A stretch of DNA of 61,950 nt, from contig NZ_ARYM01000022.1 in the NCBI RefSeq assembly GCF_000685315.1, positions 1-61,950 on the forward strand. Direction: 5' to 3'. Source of the DNA: Hyphomonas polymorpha PS728. Lineage in GTDB: Bacteria; Pseudomonadota; Alphaproteobacteria; Caulobacterales; Hyphomonadaceae. Both the position numbers and the translations under genes were made by a program. The notes below the pieces were generated by a model. It was given only the letters and a program-made list of their open reading frames with translations. It did no database searches and was not told the origin of the DNA. Shown here in pieces: positions 8,410 to 16,704 of this stretch (positions within the stretch are counted from its first letter, which is position 1; the number at the start of each line of letters is the position of its first letter).

Positions 8410-9231
8410 ATGTTTGAAGGCAAGGTATGGTGGATCACGGGGGCCTCCTCTGGCATCGGCGCGGCGCTGGCACAGGCGTTGTCCGGCGCGGGGGCGAAGC
8501 TGATCCTGTCTGGCCGCAATGTGGGCGCGCTGGAAGAGGTGAAGGCGCAGCTGAAGACCGATGCGCTGGTGCTGCCGTTCGAGGCGACCGATTATGCTGC
8601 CCTGCCGGGCGCGGTGGAGACGGCCTGGACCTGGGCCGGGCGCGTGGATGGCCTGGTCAACAATGCCGGCATCTCGCAGCGCTCGATGGCGGTGGATACG
8701 GTGTTTGATGTGTATCAGAAGATCATCGCCATCGACCTGCTGGCGCCGATTGCGCTGACGCAGGCGCTGCTGCCGAAGATGGTGGGCGCGGGCGGCGGGC
8801 AGATCGTGGCGATCTCCAGCGTGGCGGGTATTGCCGGGCCGCCGCTGCGCAGCGCTTACAGCGCGGCCAAGGCCGGCCTCATCGGATACAATGACAGCCT
8901 GCGGGCGGAGACGGCGCATCAGGGGATGAAGGTTCTGGTGGTGGCGCCGGGCTCTGTGAAGACGAATGTGTCGAAGAATGCGCTGGATGGGTCTGCCAAT
9001 GCGCGCGGCTTCAGCGATACGGCCATCGACAATGGTATGCCTGCGGAGGAAGCGGCACGGCGGATTCTGGAGGCGCTGAAAGGCGGCGTGCGCGAACTGG
9101 TGCTGGCCGAGGGCATGGAGGCGGAAATCGCCCGCCTGCGCCGGGCTGACCCGGACAAGCTGTTCGACCTGATGGCCCAGATGGTGGCGCAGGGCTATGC
9201 GCAGCAGATGGGCGTGAAGGACAAGAGCTAG
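8410..9231 (+). CDS. Short-chain dehydrogenase/reductase
   Basis: The ATG at 8410 is preceded by GGAGGAAAG and starts a 273-residue classical SDR; a TTG 15 bp earlier lies before the ribosome site and is not the start. The NAD(P)-binding motif TGASSGIG is at about residues 10-17, NNAG follows near residue 83, the catalytic serine lies in AISSV, and the tyrosine-lysine pair is in AYSAAKAG. It is an oxidoreductase of carbonyls or alcohols; the substrate is unknown. It may share control with the TetR regulator downstream because that gene's palindromic operator lies directly after this stop codon. Confidence 0.92.
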   Translation: MFEGKVWWITGASSGIGAALAQALSGAGAKLILSGRNVGALEEVKAQLKTDALVLPFEATDYAALPGAVETAWTWAGRVDGLVNNAGISQRSMAVDTVFDVYQKIIAIDLLAPIALTQALLPKMVGAGGGQIVAISSVAGIAGPPLRSAYSAAKAGLIGYNDSLRAETAHQGMKVLVVAPGSVKTNVSKNALDGSANARGFSDTAIDNGMPAEEAARRILEALKGGVRELVLAEGMEAEIARLRRADPDKLFDLMAQMVAQGYAQQMGVKDKS

Positions 9232-9257
9232 GCCCGCAGTTTCCCGCGCCTTTTAAA

Positions 9258-9302
9258 ATTAGGTCAATTGTCCTATTGCGTGATTAGGGCGATTGTCCTA
9301 AT
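9258..9302. promoter_or_regulatory. Two tandem 20-bp palindromic operators upstream of the tetR-type gene
   Basis: Two near-identical 20-bp palindromes lie 25 bp apart, start to start. The first at 9258-9277 reads ATTAGGTCAATTGTCCTATT and the second at 9283-9302 reads ATTAGGGCGATTGTCCTAAT. Both have the half-sites ATTAGG and CCTAAT (or CCTATT) around an 8-bp centre. Size and symmetry fit TetR-family operators, and the location just before the TetR gene suggests autoregulation. Confidence 0.75.
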
Positions 9303-9347
9303 CAAGGTCGGAGGCTGGGCTGCAGGGCCTGGCGAAAACTTCTGGCC

Positions 9348-9947
9348 TTGGGGGCGTATTTGGGCGCGCGGGAGACACGCGAAGAGATCGTGGCGGCGGC
9401 CGACGACCTGTTTTACCGGCAGGGCTTTGACCACACGTCCTTTGCCGACATTGCCGGGGCGGTGAAGCTCTCGCGCGGCAATTTCTATTACCATTTCCGC
9501 ACCAAGGATGAGATCCTCGACGCGGTGATCGACCGGCGCCTTGAGGCGACGCGCGCGATGCTGGCGGGTTGGGCGGCGGAAGGCGCCTCGCCTGTGGCGC
9601 GCATAGAGTGCTTTGTCCGTATCCTGATCATGAACCAGATCAGGATCATGGCCTATGGCTGCCCTGTGGGGACGTTGTGCCAGGAGTTGGCAAAGCTGGA
9701 CCATGCGGCCAGGGCACGGGCGGCGGATGTGTTCGCGCTGTTCCGGGACTGGCTGACGGCAGAGTTTGAAGCGCTGGGCGCAGGCGATGAGGCTGGCGCG
9801 CTGGCGCTGCATGTGCTGGGTTGGTCTCAGGGCACGGCGGCGCTGGCCAATGCATTCAAGGATGAGGTGTTTGTCAGGCGTGAGGTGGACGGCATGTGCG
9901 CCTGGCTGGCGGCGCAGGCAAGGCGCCTTGCCAGGGCGCGGCGCTGA
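9348..9947 (+). CDS. TetR-family transcriptional regulator
   Basis: This roughly 199-residue regulator has a TetR helix-turn-helix at residues 8-55: TREEIVAAADDLFYRQGFDH, then the recognition part AGAVKLSRGNFYYHFRTKDE. The remainder is an all-helical ligand domain with GCPVGTLCQEL, a cysteine-bearing stretch seen in a common TetR subgroup. The start is uncertain: no ATG is available and I take TTG 9348; TTG 9360 is also possible. The two tandem palindromes at 9258-9302 sit 46-90 bp upstream and are the likely operator. It lies between an SDR and a small YciI-like protein, whose expression it may control. Confidence 0.88.
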   Translation: MGAYLGARETREEIVAAADDLFYRQGFDHTSFADIAGAVKLSRGNFYYHFRTKDEILDAVIDRRLEATRAMLAGWAAEGASPVARIECFVRILIMNQIRIMAYGCPVGTLCQELAKLDHAARARAADVFALFRDWLTAEFEALGAGDEAGALALHVLGWSQGTAALANAFKDEVFVRREVDGMCAWLAAQARRLARARR

Positions 9948-9969
9948 TTGTTTCAGGAGGGAGAGGCAG

Positions 9970-10257
9970 ATGTATTTCGTTCAGCTTAAATTTGCGGCCA
10001 ACAAGGCAGCGGCGCCCCAATTCATGGCGGCGCACAATGCCTGGATCGGCGAGGGGTTTGCCGATGGTGTGTTCCTGATGACGGGCAGCCTGGCGCCCGG
10101 CCTGGGCGGCGCCGTGCTGGCGTACAACACCACCCGCGAATCGCTGGAAGCGCGCGTGGCGGCCGACCCGTTCGTCGCGGAAGGCATTGTCAGTGCCGAG
10201 ATCAGTGAAGTGAAGCCGGGGCGCGTGGATGCGCGGCTGGAATTTCTGAAAGCCTGA
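9970..10257 (+). CDS. YciI-like small protein
   Basis: This 95-residue protein starts at the ATG at 9970, preceded by AGGAGGGAGAGG, and lies 22 bp after the TetR gene. The opening MYFVQLKFAANKAAAPQFMA, the HNAWIGEGFADG stretch and the late DPFVAEGIVSAEISE match YciI/YCII-type ferredoxin-like proteins, small dimeric enzymes or stress proteins with a conserved His-Asp pair in some members. The biochemical role of most members is unknown. Proximity makes it a candidate member of the same TetR regulon. Confidence 0.75.
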   Translation: MYFVQLKFAANKAAAPQFMAAHNAWIGEGFADGVFLMTGSLAPGLGGAVLAYNTTRESLEARVAADPFVAEGIVSAEISEVKPGRVDARLEFLKA

Positions 10258-10300
10258 GGCGGCAGACAGGCGAAGGGCCCGCCTGCCGCTCTGGGCATCC

Positions 10301-11320
10301 TCAGGCGCTTCTGTATGTATTTTGACGGTCCAGCATCCAGCCGGGATATTCTTCCGGCAGGCGGGAAACGTCGTTCAGGCGGGCAAGGTCTTCCGGGCTG
10401 AGGCTGACCTTTGTGGCGCCGATATTGTCCGCAAGCTGGTCTGGCCGTTTGGCGCCGATGATGACGCTGGTGACGGCTTTCTGATGCAGCAGCCAGGCAA
10501 GCGCGATCTGGGCGACGCTGGCGCCCTTGGCGGCGGCGATTTCCCGCATCGCCTCAATGGCGGCGTAACCGCGATCCATGTTGACGGGAGGGAAATTGAA
10601 GGTGGCCCGGCGGCCATCATTGCCACGGCCTTCTCGGTCATACTTGCCGGAGAGATAGCCGCCGGCGAGCGGGCTCCAAACCATCAGGCCAACCTTCTCG
10701 GCCGTCAGCATTGGGATGACTTCGCGCTCAAGATCGCGCCCGGCGAGGGTGTAGTAAGCCTGCAGCGAGATGATGGGGGCAAGCTGGCGCAGCTGGGTGA
10801 GGCCGATGGCTTTCATCACCTGCCAGGCCGCCCAATTGGAGAGCCCCAGATACCGAACGGCGCCCTTTTGCACGAGGGAGTTCAGCGCTTCGAGGGTTTC
10901 TTCCAATGGCACGGCGGGATCGAAGCCGTGGATCTGGTAGAGGTCTATATGATCGAGACCGAGGCGTTTGAGGCTGGCTTCGGCCTGGTAGAGGATGTGG
11001 CCGCGTGAGGCGCCGCGATTGTTCTGGCCTTCTGCCATGGGGCCGAGGACTTTTGTGGCGATCACGACTTCGTGCCGGGGCACACCGAGATTGCGCAGCG
11101 ACTGGCCGAGAATTTCCTCACTCCTGCCGAGGGCGTAGATATTGGCCGTGTCGATGAAATTGATGCCAGCGTCCAGCGAGGCTTTGACGAGGCCGTCGGC
11201 CTCTTCCTGCTGGAGCTGGCCGATCATGCCCCACATGCCTTCGCTGCCGCCGAAGGTCATGGTGCCAAGGCACAGTTCGGAAACGAAAAGGCCGGAATTG
11301 CCGAGTTGTCGCATACGCAT
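10301..11320 (-). CDS. Aldo/keto reductase
   Basis: This 339-residue TIM-barrel oxidoreductase reduces aldehydes or ketones with NADPH. The tetrad is visible: Asp and Tyr in FIDTANIYALGRSEEILG, Lys in VIATKVLG, and His in YQIHGFDP. A cofactor stretch SVIIGAKRPDQLADN lies near the C terminus. It belongs to the branch of larger AKRs related to YghZ/Tas-like proteins. It diverges from an AraC-type regulator; the E. coli YqhC regulator controls yqhD and the AKR dkgA in a comparable arrangement, so regulation of this enzyme by that neighbour is a reasonable inference. The substrate is unknown. Confidence 0.92.
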   Translation of the reverse strand: MRMRQLGNSGLFVSELCLGTMTFGGSEGMWGMIGQLQQEEADGLVKASLDAGINFIDTANIYALGRSEEILGQSLRNLGVPRHEVVIATKVLGPMAEGQNNRGASRGHILYQAEASLKRLGLDHIDLYQIHGFDPAVPLEETLEALNSLVQKGAVRYLGLSNWAAWQVMKAIGLTQLRQLAPIISLQAYYTLAGRDLEREVIPMLTAEKVGLMVWSPLAGGYLSGKYDREGRGNDGRRATFNFPPVNMDRGYAAIEAMREIAAAKGASVAQIALAWLLHQKAVTSVIIGAKRPDQLADNIGATKVSLSPEDLARLNDVSRLPEEYPGWMLDRQNTYRSA

Positions 11321-11394
11321 GGGGAAGGCTCCGTTCTGAGGGATTGGAATGCCCCTGATTTAAGCCCTGCAGGCAGTGCTGTCCGGTGACGATC

Positions 11395-11423
11395 CTCTCA
11401 AAGTCTTGCCCATTTCTCTCAAA
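11395..11423. promoter_or_regulatory. Pair of CTCTCAAA direct repeats, AraC-type operator candidate
   Basis: CTCTCAAA occurs at 11395-11402 and again at 11416-11423, 21 bp apart (two helical turns), in the gap between the divergent aldo/keto reductase and AraC gene. Same-orientation half-sites at that spacing are what AraC/XylS dimers bind. The role is inferred from position and spacing. Confidence 0.5.
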
Positions 11424-11473
11424 TGCCTGTGAGGGGCATCGCCCCGCGCGGAAGAATGTGGTTCAGTCATTTC

Positions 11474-12364
11474 ATGACCGATGATCTCAAGACCCTTGCG
11501 GACCTGCTGGACCGGCACGCCCGCCGTTATGGCCGGGAGACGCCGGTGGATGGTCTGAACCTTACCCGGACCGAAACGCCGATGGAGATCCGCTCGGTTT
11601 ACCGGCCATCTTTCTGCGCCGTGCTGCAGGGGGGAAAGGTTTCGATGCTGGGCGAGCGGGCGTTCCGCTATGGCGCCGGGCAAGGGCTGCTGGCGTCAGT
11701 GGATGTGCCGGTGACGGCGCGGATCGTCGAGGCGTCGCCGGAGCGGCCCTACCTTGCTTTCGGTGTGGAGATTGATCCGGCAATGGTGGCCGAGATGCTG
11801 CCCGCACTGGCTGAAGACGCGGTAGCCGAGCCTGCCTTCACTGCTCTGCATACAGACAGGCTGGACGCCGCGATCATGGATCCGCTGGGCCGTCTGCTGA
11901 GCCTTCTGGACCAGCCGCGGGATATTCCGGTGATGGCGCCGCTGATCAAGCGGGAGATCACCTGGCGGCTGCTCAACGGATCGCTCGGCCCGATGCTGCG
12001 CCATATGGGCTTGCGGGACAGTCAGGCGGCGCGGATCGGCCGGGCGACGGCATGGATACGCGATCATTTCCGCGAGCCGCTGCGTGTGCCCGATCTGGCA
12101 GAGATGGCGGGAATGAGCCTTGCGTCCTTCCACCGCCATTTCAAGGCGGTGACGACGCTTTCGCCTGTGCAGTTCCAGAAGCTGGTGCGGCTGCAGGAGG
12201 CGCGTCGGATGCTGCTGGAGAATCATGAGGTTTCCGCCGTGGGGTATGCCATCGGGTATGAAAGTGCCTCGCACTTCAACCGGGACTACCGGCGCCAGTT
12301 TGGCGCGCCGCCGGGCCGGGACGTGGCCGCGATCCGCGCGCTGGTGGCGCGCGAAGTGGCGTGA
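11474..12364 (+). CDS. AraC-family transcriptional regulator (YqhC-like)
   Basis: I start at the ATG at 11474 (MTDDLKTLADLLDRHARR), giving 296 residues; upstream in-frame ATGs at 11423 and 11456 would add residues unlike the family. The N-terminal half (about 1-180) resembles the AraC_N domain of YqhC-like regulators, with VYRPSFCAVLQGGKVSMLG and YGAGQGLLASVDVPV. The C-terminal part has two helix-turn-helix motifs, LAEMAGMSLASFHRHFKAVT and AIGYESASHFNRDYRRQFGA. It diverges from an aldo/keto reductase and probably activates it in response to an aldehyde-type signal, by analogy with YqhC. Confidence 0.9.
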   Translation: MTDDLKTLADLLDRHARRYGRETPVDGLNLTRTETPMEIRSVYRPSFCAVLQGGKVSMLGERAFRYGAGQGLLASVDVPVTARIVEASPERPYLAFGVEIDPAMVAEMLPALAEDAVAEPAFTALHTDRLDAAIMDPLGRLLSLLDQPRDIPVMAPLIKREITWRLLNGSLGPMLRHMGLRDSQAARIGRATAWIRDHFREPLRVPDLAEMAGMSLASFHRHFKAVTTLSPVQFQKLVRLQEARRMLLENHEVSAVGYAIGYESASHFNRDYRRQFGAPPGRDVAAIRALVAREVA

Positions 12365-12368
12365 GGGA

Positions 12369-12581
12369 CTAGTCTTCCTCGGGCGGCTCTACCGCGTTCA
12401 TCCAGGCGAAAAGCGGCTTCAAAGGCAGAATCCAGAGCACGCCCGCCAGGATATAGAACGGCATCTGAACCCAGCTGGGCAAGGTGCCGACCGGGCCGCT
12501 GAGCGAGCCGATGGCCACGATATAGATCACCAACCAGGTCAGCATCATCAGCATGGCGAGGGGCTTTCGCGGGTTCCGCAT
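12369..12581 (-). CDS. Small membrane protein, DUF2842 family
   Basis: This 70-residue protein has two predicted membrane helices, about residues 8-28 (LAMLMMLTWLVIYIVAIGSL) and 38-60 (WVQMPFYILAGVLWILPLKP). The second helix with GVLWILPLKPLFAWM closely matches the DUF2842 proteins that I know as short alphaproteobacterial membrane proteins. The start is the ATG at 12581; the longer frame upstream is antisense to ctaA. The acidic tail EPPEED probably lies in the cytoplasm. Function is unknown. It is back to back with the heme A synthase gene, with 79 bp between them. Confidence 0.8.
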   Translation of the reverse strand: MRNPRKPLAMLMMLTWLVIYIVAIGSLSGPVGTLPSWVQMPFYILAGVLWILPLKPLFAWMNAVEPPEED

Positions 12582-12660
12582 GGGCTTTGGACCTTCCGTG
12601 ACGGGTGGCTGCGACTTCAGCGACCCTTGATCGTGGCGCGCGTCAAGTGATCTAGGCGTC

Positions 12661-13710
12661 ATGACCGCAAGCGCAATTTCCCCCGTTGCCGCAGGCTGGA
12701 TCCGCCGCTGGCTGATCCTTCTGGGCCTTATGGTATATGCCATCATTCTGGTGGGCGGGGCGACCCGTCTCACCGATTCCGGCCTGTCCATCACCGAATG
12801 GAACCCTGTCAGCGGCGCCCTGCCGCCGATGAGCGAGGCCGACTGGCTGATCGAGTTCGAGAAGTACCGCGCGACCACGCAATACCAGCTGACCAATGCC
12901 GGCATGTCGCTGTCGGAGTTCCAGTTCATATTCTGGTGGGAATGGGGCCACCGGCAGATTGGCCGGTTGATCGGGCTGGTGGCGGTGGCGGGCTTTGCCG
13001 TCTTTGCCTGGCGCCGCTGGCTGGGGCGGGGGCTCGGGCTGAAGCTGGTGGGTCTGATTGCGCTGGGCGGCCTGCAGGGCGCGATCGGCTGGTGGATGGT
13101 GTCCAGCGGCATTGGTGACACGGACCGCGTGGCCGTCGCGCCTTACCGGCTGATGACGCATTTCACGCTGGCGCTCATCATCCTCGCAGTGATCACCTGG
13201 CTGTGGCTCGATCTTGGACCGCAGAAGCGGGAGGGCGCGCCGAAGGGGGCTCGAGGCGCGGCGCTGACGCTGATGCTGCTGATCTTCGTGCAGATGGCGG
13301 CGGGCGCGCTGGTGGCGGGACTCGATGCGGGACGCACCTATACCGACTGGCCGCTGATGGCGGGGGAGGTGTTCCCGTCTCACTATCTGCACGCCGAGCT
13401 GGGCATCCGCAGCTTCTTCGAGGGGCGCGAGGCGACCCAGTTCAATCACCGCCTACTGGCCTACATCCTGTGGGCGGGCAGCCTGGCGGCGGCGTGGGCC
13501 TTCCGGAAGACAGCTGTGCGGCGGGAGTTTGCGTTCCTGGCAGTGCTGGTATCGGCGCAGGCGGCGTGGGGTATCCTGACGCTGCTGAATGCGGCCCCGA
13601 TGGGGCTGGCCCTTGTCCACCAGGGGCTGGGCGTGGTGACCACGCTGTGGGCCGTCTACACGGTGTGGCGTGCAGGCGGCCCGGAAACGCGGCTTAGTCC
13701 TTCAGCGTAA
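12661..13710 (+). CDS. ctaA: Heme A synthase (COX15/CtaA)
   Basis: This 349-residue, eight-helix membrane protein oxidises the C8 methyl of heme O to the formyl group of heme A for aa3-type cytochrome oxidase. The two four-helix halves each carry a pair of heme-ligating histidines: WEWGHRQIGRLIG and MTHFTLALIIL in the first half, QFNHRLLAYILW and LVHQGLGVVTTLWA in the second. ITEWNPVSGALPP is typical of the alphaproteobacterial/mitochondrial COX15 branch. There is no fused CtaB. The 3' end overlaps the convergent lipoprotein gene by 17 bp. Confidence 0.96.
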   Translation: MTASAISPVAAGWIRRWLILLGLMVYAIILVGGATRLTDSGLSITEWNPVSGALPPMSEADWLIEFEKYRATTQYQLTNAGMSLSEFQFIFWWEWGHRQIGRLIGLVAVAGFAVFAWRRWLGRGLGLKLVGLIALGGLQGAIGWWMVSSGIGDTDRVAVAPYRLMTHFTLALIILAVITWLWLDLGPQKREGAPKGARGAALTLMLLIFVQMAAGALVAGLDAGRTYTDWPLMAGEVFPSHYLHAELGIRSFFEGREATQFNHRLLAYILWAGSLAAAWAFRKTAVRREFAFLAVLVSAQAAWGILTLLNAAPMGLALVHQGLGVVTTLWAVYTVWRAGGPETRLSPSA

Positions 13711-14659
13711 TTGCGCTGGGATCAACGAACACAACCTGATGAGTGCCCTCGCTGGTTTCGCCGGCGATGACGACCACGCCGCCCGGATAGCCACCGGCGG
13801 GCAGAGAGCCATTCGCGGTGACAGCGGTGGGGACGTCCGGTGCTGTCACGGTGATTCCATCGCGGACGGTGATGGAGCTCGTGGTCATCCCGAGATCTGT
13901 GGATATCTGCAGCGGGCCACCTTCCTCGATGGAGAGGAGGGCGGCGTTGTCCCCGCGGGTCAGCGAGGCGGAGGCCGCCGAGCGGGGCGAGGCGACCAGT
14001 GTGTCATATGCGAAGACGCAGGAGGTGATCGGGAAACCGGCCTCGGTTGCGTCTTCTTCTTCCCAGGTCAGCTCATCGCCTGACTGGCCGATGACGCCGG
14101 TGCGCAGCAGGCGATTGTTGGAGATCGTCCAGTAGGCGATGCGCATCAGGCCCTGCGAGCCGGCCTCTCCGCTGCAGAGGCCTTCCACAGCCCGCTGTTC
14201 TGGAATGGGCAGGTCAATCTGCGCCGGGGCGACCAGACCTTCGCCGAAGACATAGGCCTTCAGCCCGCCTTCTATGGTCACGCCCGGGAAGATGGTGAGC
14301 TGGGTGCTCTGGATGCTGGATGCGCGGCCATCGGCGATGTCTTTCAGATGGAATCGCGTCGGTTCGCCCAGACGGTCGCCTTCCATGTCGAAAAATTCGA
14401 GCCCGCCAGCGTCATATGCGACCGCCAGAATGGCTCCAGAGCCCGTAGAGAGGGCCACATCGCGAACTTTTCCCTGCAAGGGGCGGGTCGACCAGACGGC
14501 TGGGAGCTCTATTTCTCCTGATATTACAGGGTCTTGACTTGGGGTCTCAGTCGGGGTCTCTTGCCGTCCACAGGCTGTTGCCGCAAAAAGCAGGCTCAGC
14601 CCGGCGGCTGCGTTGACAAAGGGAAACGCGGCGCTTAAACGCCAGCCCTTAATTTGCAT
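13694..14659 (-). CDS. Hypothetical lipoprotein, phytase/beta-propeller-like
   Basis: I start at the ATG at 14659, preceded by GGAG and AGGA, giving 321 residues. A signal segment leads to [13 protein letters not shown], a plausible lipobox with the acylated cysteine near residue 30, followed by a Thr/Pro/Glu-rich linker. The mature domain has repeated short blades: [45 protein letters not shown]. That pattern resembles the beta-propeller of 3-phytase-like proteins, but I cannot confirm the calcium and phosphate ligands. Probably an envelope lipoprotein of unknown function. It diverges from rplM, with its start only 37 bp from the rplM start codon. Confidence 0.7.
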   Translation of the reverse strand: MQIKGWRLSAAFPFVNAAAGLSLLFAATACGRQETPTETPSQDPVISGEIELPAVWSTRPLQGKVRDVALSTGSGAILAVAYDAGGLEFFDMEGDRLGEPTRFHLKDIADGRASSIQSTQLTIFPGVTIEGGLKAYVFGEGLVAPAQIDLPIPEQRAVEGLCSGEAGSQGLMRIAYWTISNNRLLRTGVIGQSGDELTWEEEDATEAGFPITSCVFAYDTLVASPRSAASASLTRGDNAALLSIEEGGPLQISTDLGMTTSSITVRDGITVTAPDVPTAVTANGSLPAGGYPGGVVVIAGETSEGTHQVVFVDPSAITLKD

Positions 14660-14696
14660 TCCTGGAACTCCGAAAGTAGAGGCTCTGAGCAGAGCG

Positions 14697-15161
14697 ATGA
14701 AAACGTATAACGCACCCGTCGGGGTAGAGAACAAGTGGGTCGTGATCGACGCGACGGACGTCGTTGTCGGACGCCTTGCTTCTTACGTCGCCAAACGCCT
14801 TCGCGGCAAGCACCGCCCTGACTTTACTCCGCATGTGGATACCGGCGATCATATCGTCGTTATCAATGCTGAGAAGGCCGTGTTCACCGGCAACAAGCTG
14901 ACCGACAAGGTCTATTACCGCCACACCGGTTATCCGGGCGGTATCAAGGAAACCACGGCTGGCAAGATCCTTTCCGGCCGCTTCCCGGAGCGCGCCATCG
15001 AGCTCGCCGTGAAGCGCATGATGCCGCGCGAGAGCGCGCTGTCGCGCAAACAGTTCGGCAAGCTGCGTATCTACGCTGGCGCTGAGCACCCGCACACTGC
15101 ACAGGCGCCCGAAGTCGTCGACTTCAAGGCGATGAACCGCAAAAACTCGAAAACGGCCTGA
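14697..15161 (+). CDS. rplM: 50S ribosomal protein L13
   Basis: The ATG at 14697 gives a 154-residue L13. Diagnostic stretches are [16 protein letters not shown] near the N terminus, [18 protein letters not shown] in the middle, and [17 protein letters not shown] followed by [11 protein letters not shown] near the end. L13 binds 23S rRNA early in large-subunit assembly. It forms the standard rplM-rpsI operon with S9, with only 5 bp between stop and start. A longer frame beginning upstream at 14613 is antisense to the lipoprotein gene and is not used. Confidence 0.98.
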   Translation: MKTYNAPVGVENKWVVIDATDVVVGRLASYVAKRLRGKHRPDFTPHVDTGDHIVVINAEKAVFTGNKLTDKVYYRHTGYPGGIKETTAGKILSGRFPERAIELAVKRMMPRESALSRKQFGKLRIYAGAEHPHTAQAPEVVDFKAMNRKNSKTA

Positions 15162-15166
15162 TAAAC

Positions 15167-15649
15167 ATGACCGACACCTCCAACTCGCTGCAAGACCTTG
15201 GCGCCATGACCGGCGCACCTTCCGCCCAGCCGGTGAAAGCCGCTGAGCCGAAGATCGATGCCCAGGGCCGTTCCTACGGAACCGGCCGCCGCAAGGAAGC
15301 TGTCGCCCGCGTCTGGATCAAGCGTGGCACTGGCAAGATCATCATCAATGGCCGTGACCAGGAGCAGTATTTTGCTCGTCCGGTTCTGCGCATGGTGATC
15401 GCCCAGCCGCTGATCGAAGCTGGCCGCGAAAGCGAGTTCGATGTGATCGCGACTGTCAAAGGTTCGGGCCTCATGGGTCAGGCCGGCGCTGTGCGCCATG
15501 GCATCTCCCGCGCGCTCGTGGCTTACGAGCCGGGCCTGCGCGCTGTTCTGAAGCCGTTCGGCTTCATGACCCGTGACCCGCGCGTTGTTGAGCGTAAGAA
15601 GTACGGCAAAGCAAAAGCTCGCCGCAGCTTCCAGTTCTCGAAGCGCTAA
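15167..15649 (+). CDS. rpsI: 30S ribosomal protein S9
   Basis: This 160-residue S9 has an alphaproteobacterial N-terminal extension of about 35 residues ([20 protein letters not shown]) before the conserved core. Core motifs are [32 protein letters not shown] and [20 protein letters not shown]. It ends in the universally conserved KR tail (FQFSKR) that reaches the P-site tRNA anticodon. Second gene of rplM-rpsI and followed by a strong terminator. Confidence 0.98.
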   Translation: MTDTSNSLQDLGAMTGAPSAQPVKAAEPKIDAQGRSYGTGRRKEAVARVWIKRGTGKIIINGRDQEQYFARPVLRMVIAQPLIEAGRESEFDVIATVKGSGLMGQAGAVRHGISRALVAYEPGLRAVLKPFGFMTRDPRVVERKKYGKAKARRSFQFSKR

Positions 15650-15677
15650 TCGCAGCAGCACATATCCAATGTCTGGC

Positions 15678-15711
15678 GGGCGCTTCGGAAACGGAGCGCC
15701 CGTTTGTTTTT
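15678..15711 (+). terminator. Rho-independent terminator after rpsI
   Basis: GGGCGCT (15678-15684) pairs with AGCGCCC (15695-15701) and is followed by GTTTGTTTTT. The T-rich tail and position 29 bp after the rpsI stop indicate the end of the ribosomal operon. Confidence 0.85.
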
Positions 15712-15736
15712 GCCCTCATTTTCGCGGAGGGGCGCC

Positions 15737-16672
15737 ATGTTGCCCAAGGTTTTCATTGATGGCGAAGCCGGCACGACCGGCCTTCAGATTGCCGAGCGGC
15801 TGAAAGACCGCAAGGATCTGGAGCTGATCTCGATTCACGCTGACAAGCGCAAGGATGTCGATGAGCGCGCGCGCCTGATCAACAAGGCGGACGTGGTGAT
15901 CCTCTGCCTGCCCGATGAGGCGGCGCGTCTGGCGGTCAGCCTGGTGAGCAACCCCAACACGGTGATCATCGACGCCTCCACCGCCCACCGGGTTTCGCCG
16001 GGCTGGGTGTATGGCTTTGCGGAACTGGACAAGGGCCAGCGCGCGGCCATTGCCGCGGCCAAGCGCATTTCCAATCCGGGCTGCTACCCCACCGGGTTTA
16101 TCGCGCTGGTGCGCCCCCTGGTGACGGCGGGGATCATTCCGCATGACTGGCCGATGACGGTGAACGCCGTCTCGGGCTATTCGGGCGGCGGCAAGCCGAT
16201 GATTGCCGAGTTCGAGGAGCGCCAGACGCAGGACAATTTCCGCATCTACGCCCTTGGACAGCAGCACAAGCACCCGCCGGAAATGAAGAAGTTCACCGGC
16301 CTTTCCCATCTGCCGATGTTCACGCCGGCCGTGGGCCGCTACGCGCAGGGCATGATTGTGGAAGTGCCGCTGCCGCTATGGGCGCTGCCGGGCAAGCCCA
16401 AGCGCAAGGACATCCACAAGGCGTTGAGCATGGCCTATGCGGGCGAGGCCTTTGTGAAGGTTATTCCGCTGGCGGAGGGAGATGCGATCAAGTCGCTCGA
16501 CGCAGAAGGCTGCAACGATACCAACCGGCTGGAGATCTATGTCTTCGGCACCGATGAGCAGGCCCGCCTCGTGGCGCGGCTCGACAATCTCGGGAAGGGC
16601 GCTTCGGGCGCGGCGGTGCAGAACCTCAACATCGCGCTGGGGCTGGACGAGGGCGCGGGGCTGGTGGCTTAA
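15737..16672 (+). CDS. argC: N-acetyl-gamma-glutamyl-phosphate reductase, type 2
   Basis: The ATG at 15737 (after GGAGGGG) starts a 311-residue ArgC of the short type 2 family. It reduces N-acetyl-glutamyl phosphate to the semialdehyde with NADPH in arginine synthesis. The N terminus VFIDGEAGTTGLQIAERL is the type 2 signature, the catalytic cysteine is in ISNPGCYPTGFIAL, and AVSGYSGGGKPMIAEFEERQ is the conserved substrate region. It follows rpsI, an arrangement I recall from several alphaproteobacteria, but an intervening terminator suggests separate transcription. Confidence 0.95.
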   Translation: MLPKVFIDGEAGTTGLQIAERLKDRKDLELISIHADKRKDVDERARLINKADVVILCLPDEAARLAVSLVSNPNTVIIDASTAHRVSPGWVYGFAELDKGQRAAIAAAKRISNPGCYPTGFIALVRPLVTAGIIPHDWPMTVNAVSGYSGGGKPMIAEFEERQTQDNFRIYALGQQHKHPPEMKKFTGLSHLPMFTPAVGRYAQGMIVEVPLPLWALPGKPKRKDIHKALSMAYAGEAFVKVIPLAEGDAIKSLDAEGCNDTNRLEIYVFGTDEQARLVARLDNLGKGASGAAVQNLNIALGLDEGAGLVA

Positions 16673-16680
16673 GCCCTTGC

Positions 16681-16703
16681 CCCCCGCGCACATTGCGCGG
16701 GGG
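16681..16703. terminator. Bidirectional hairpin between argC and phaC
   Basis: CCCCCGCGCA (16681-16690) and TGCGCGGGGG (16694-16703) form a perfect 10-bp stem with a 3-base loop. It sits between the argC stop and the phaC stop of the opposite strand. T-runs are weak, so it may act as a 3'-end stabiliser as well as a terminator. Confidence 0.7.
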
Positions 16704-16704
16704 C

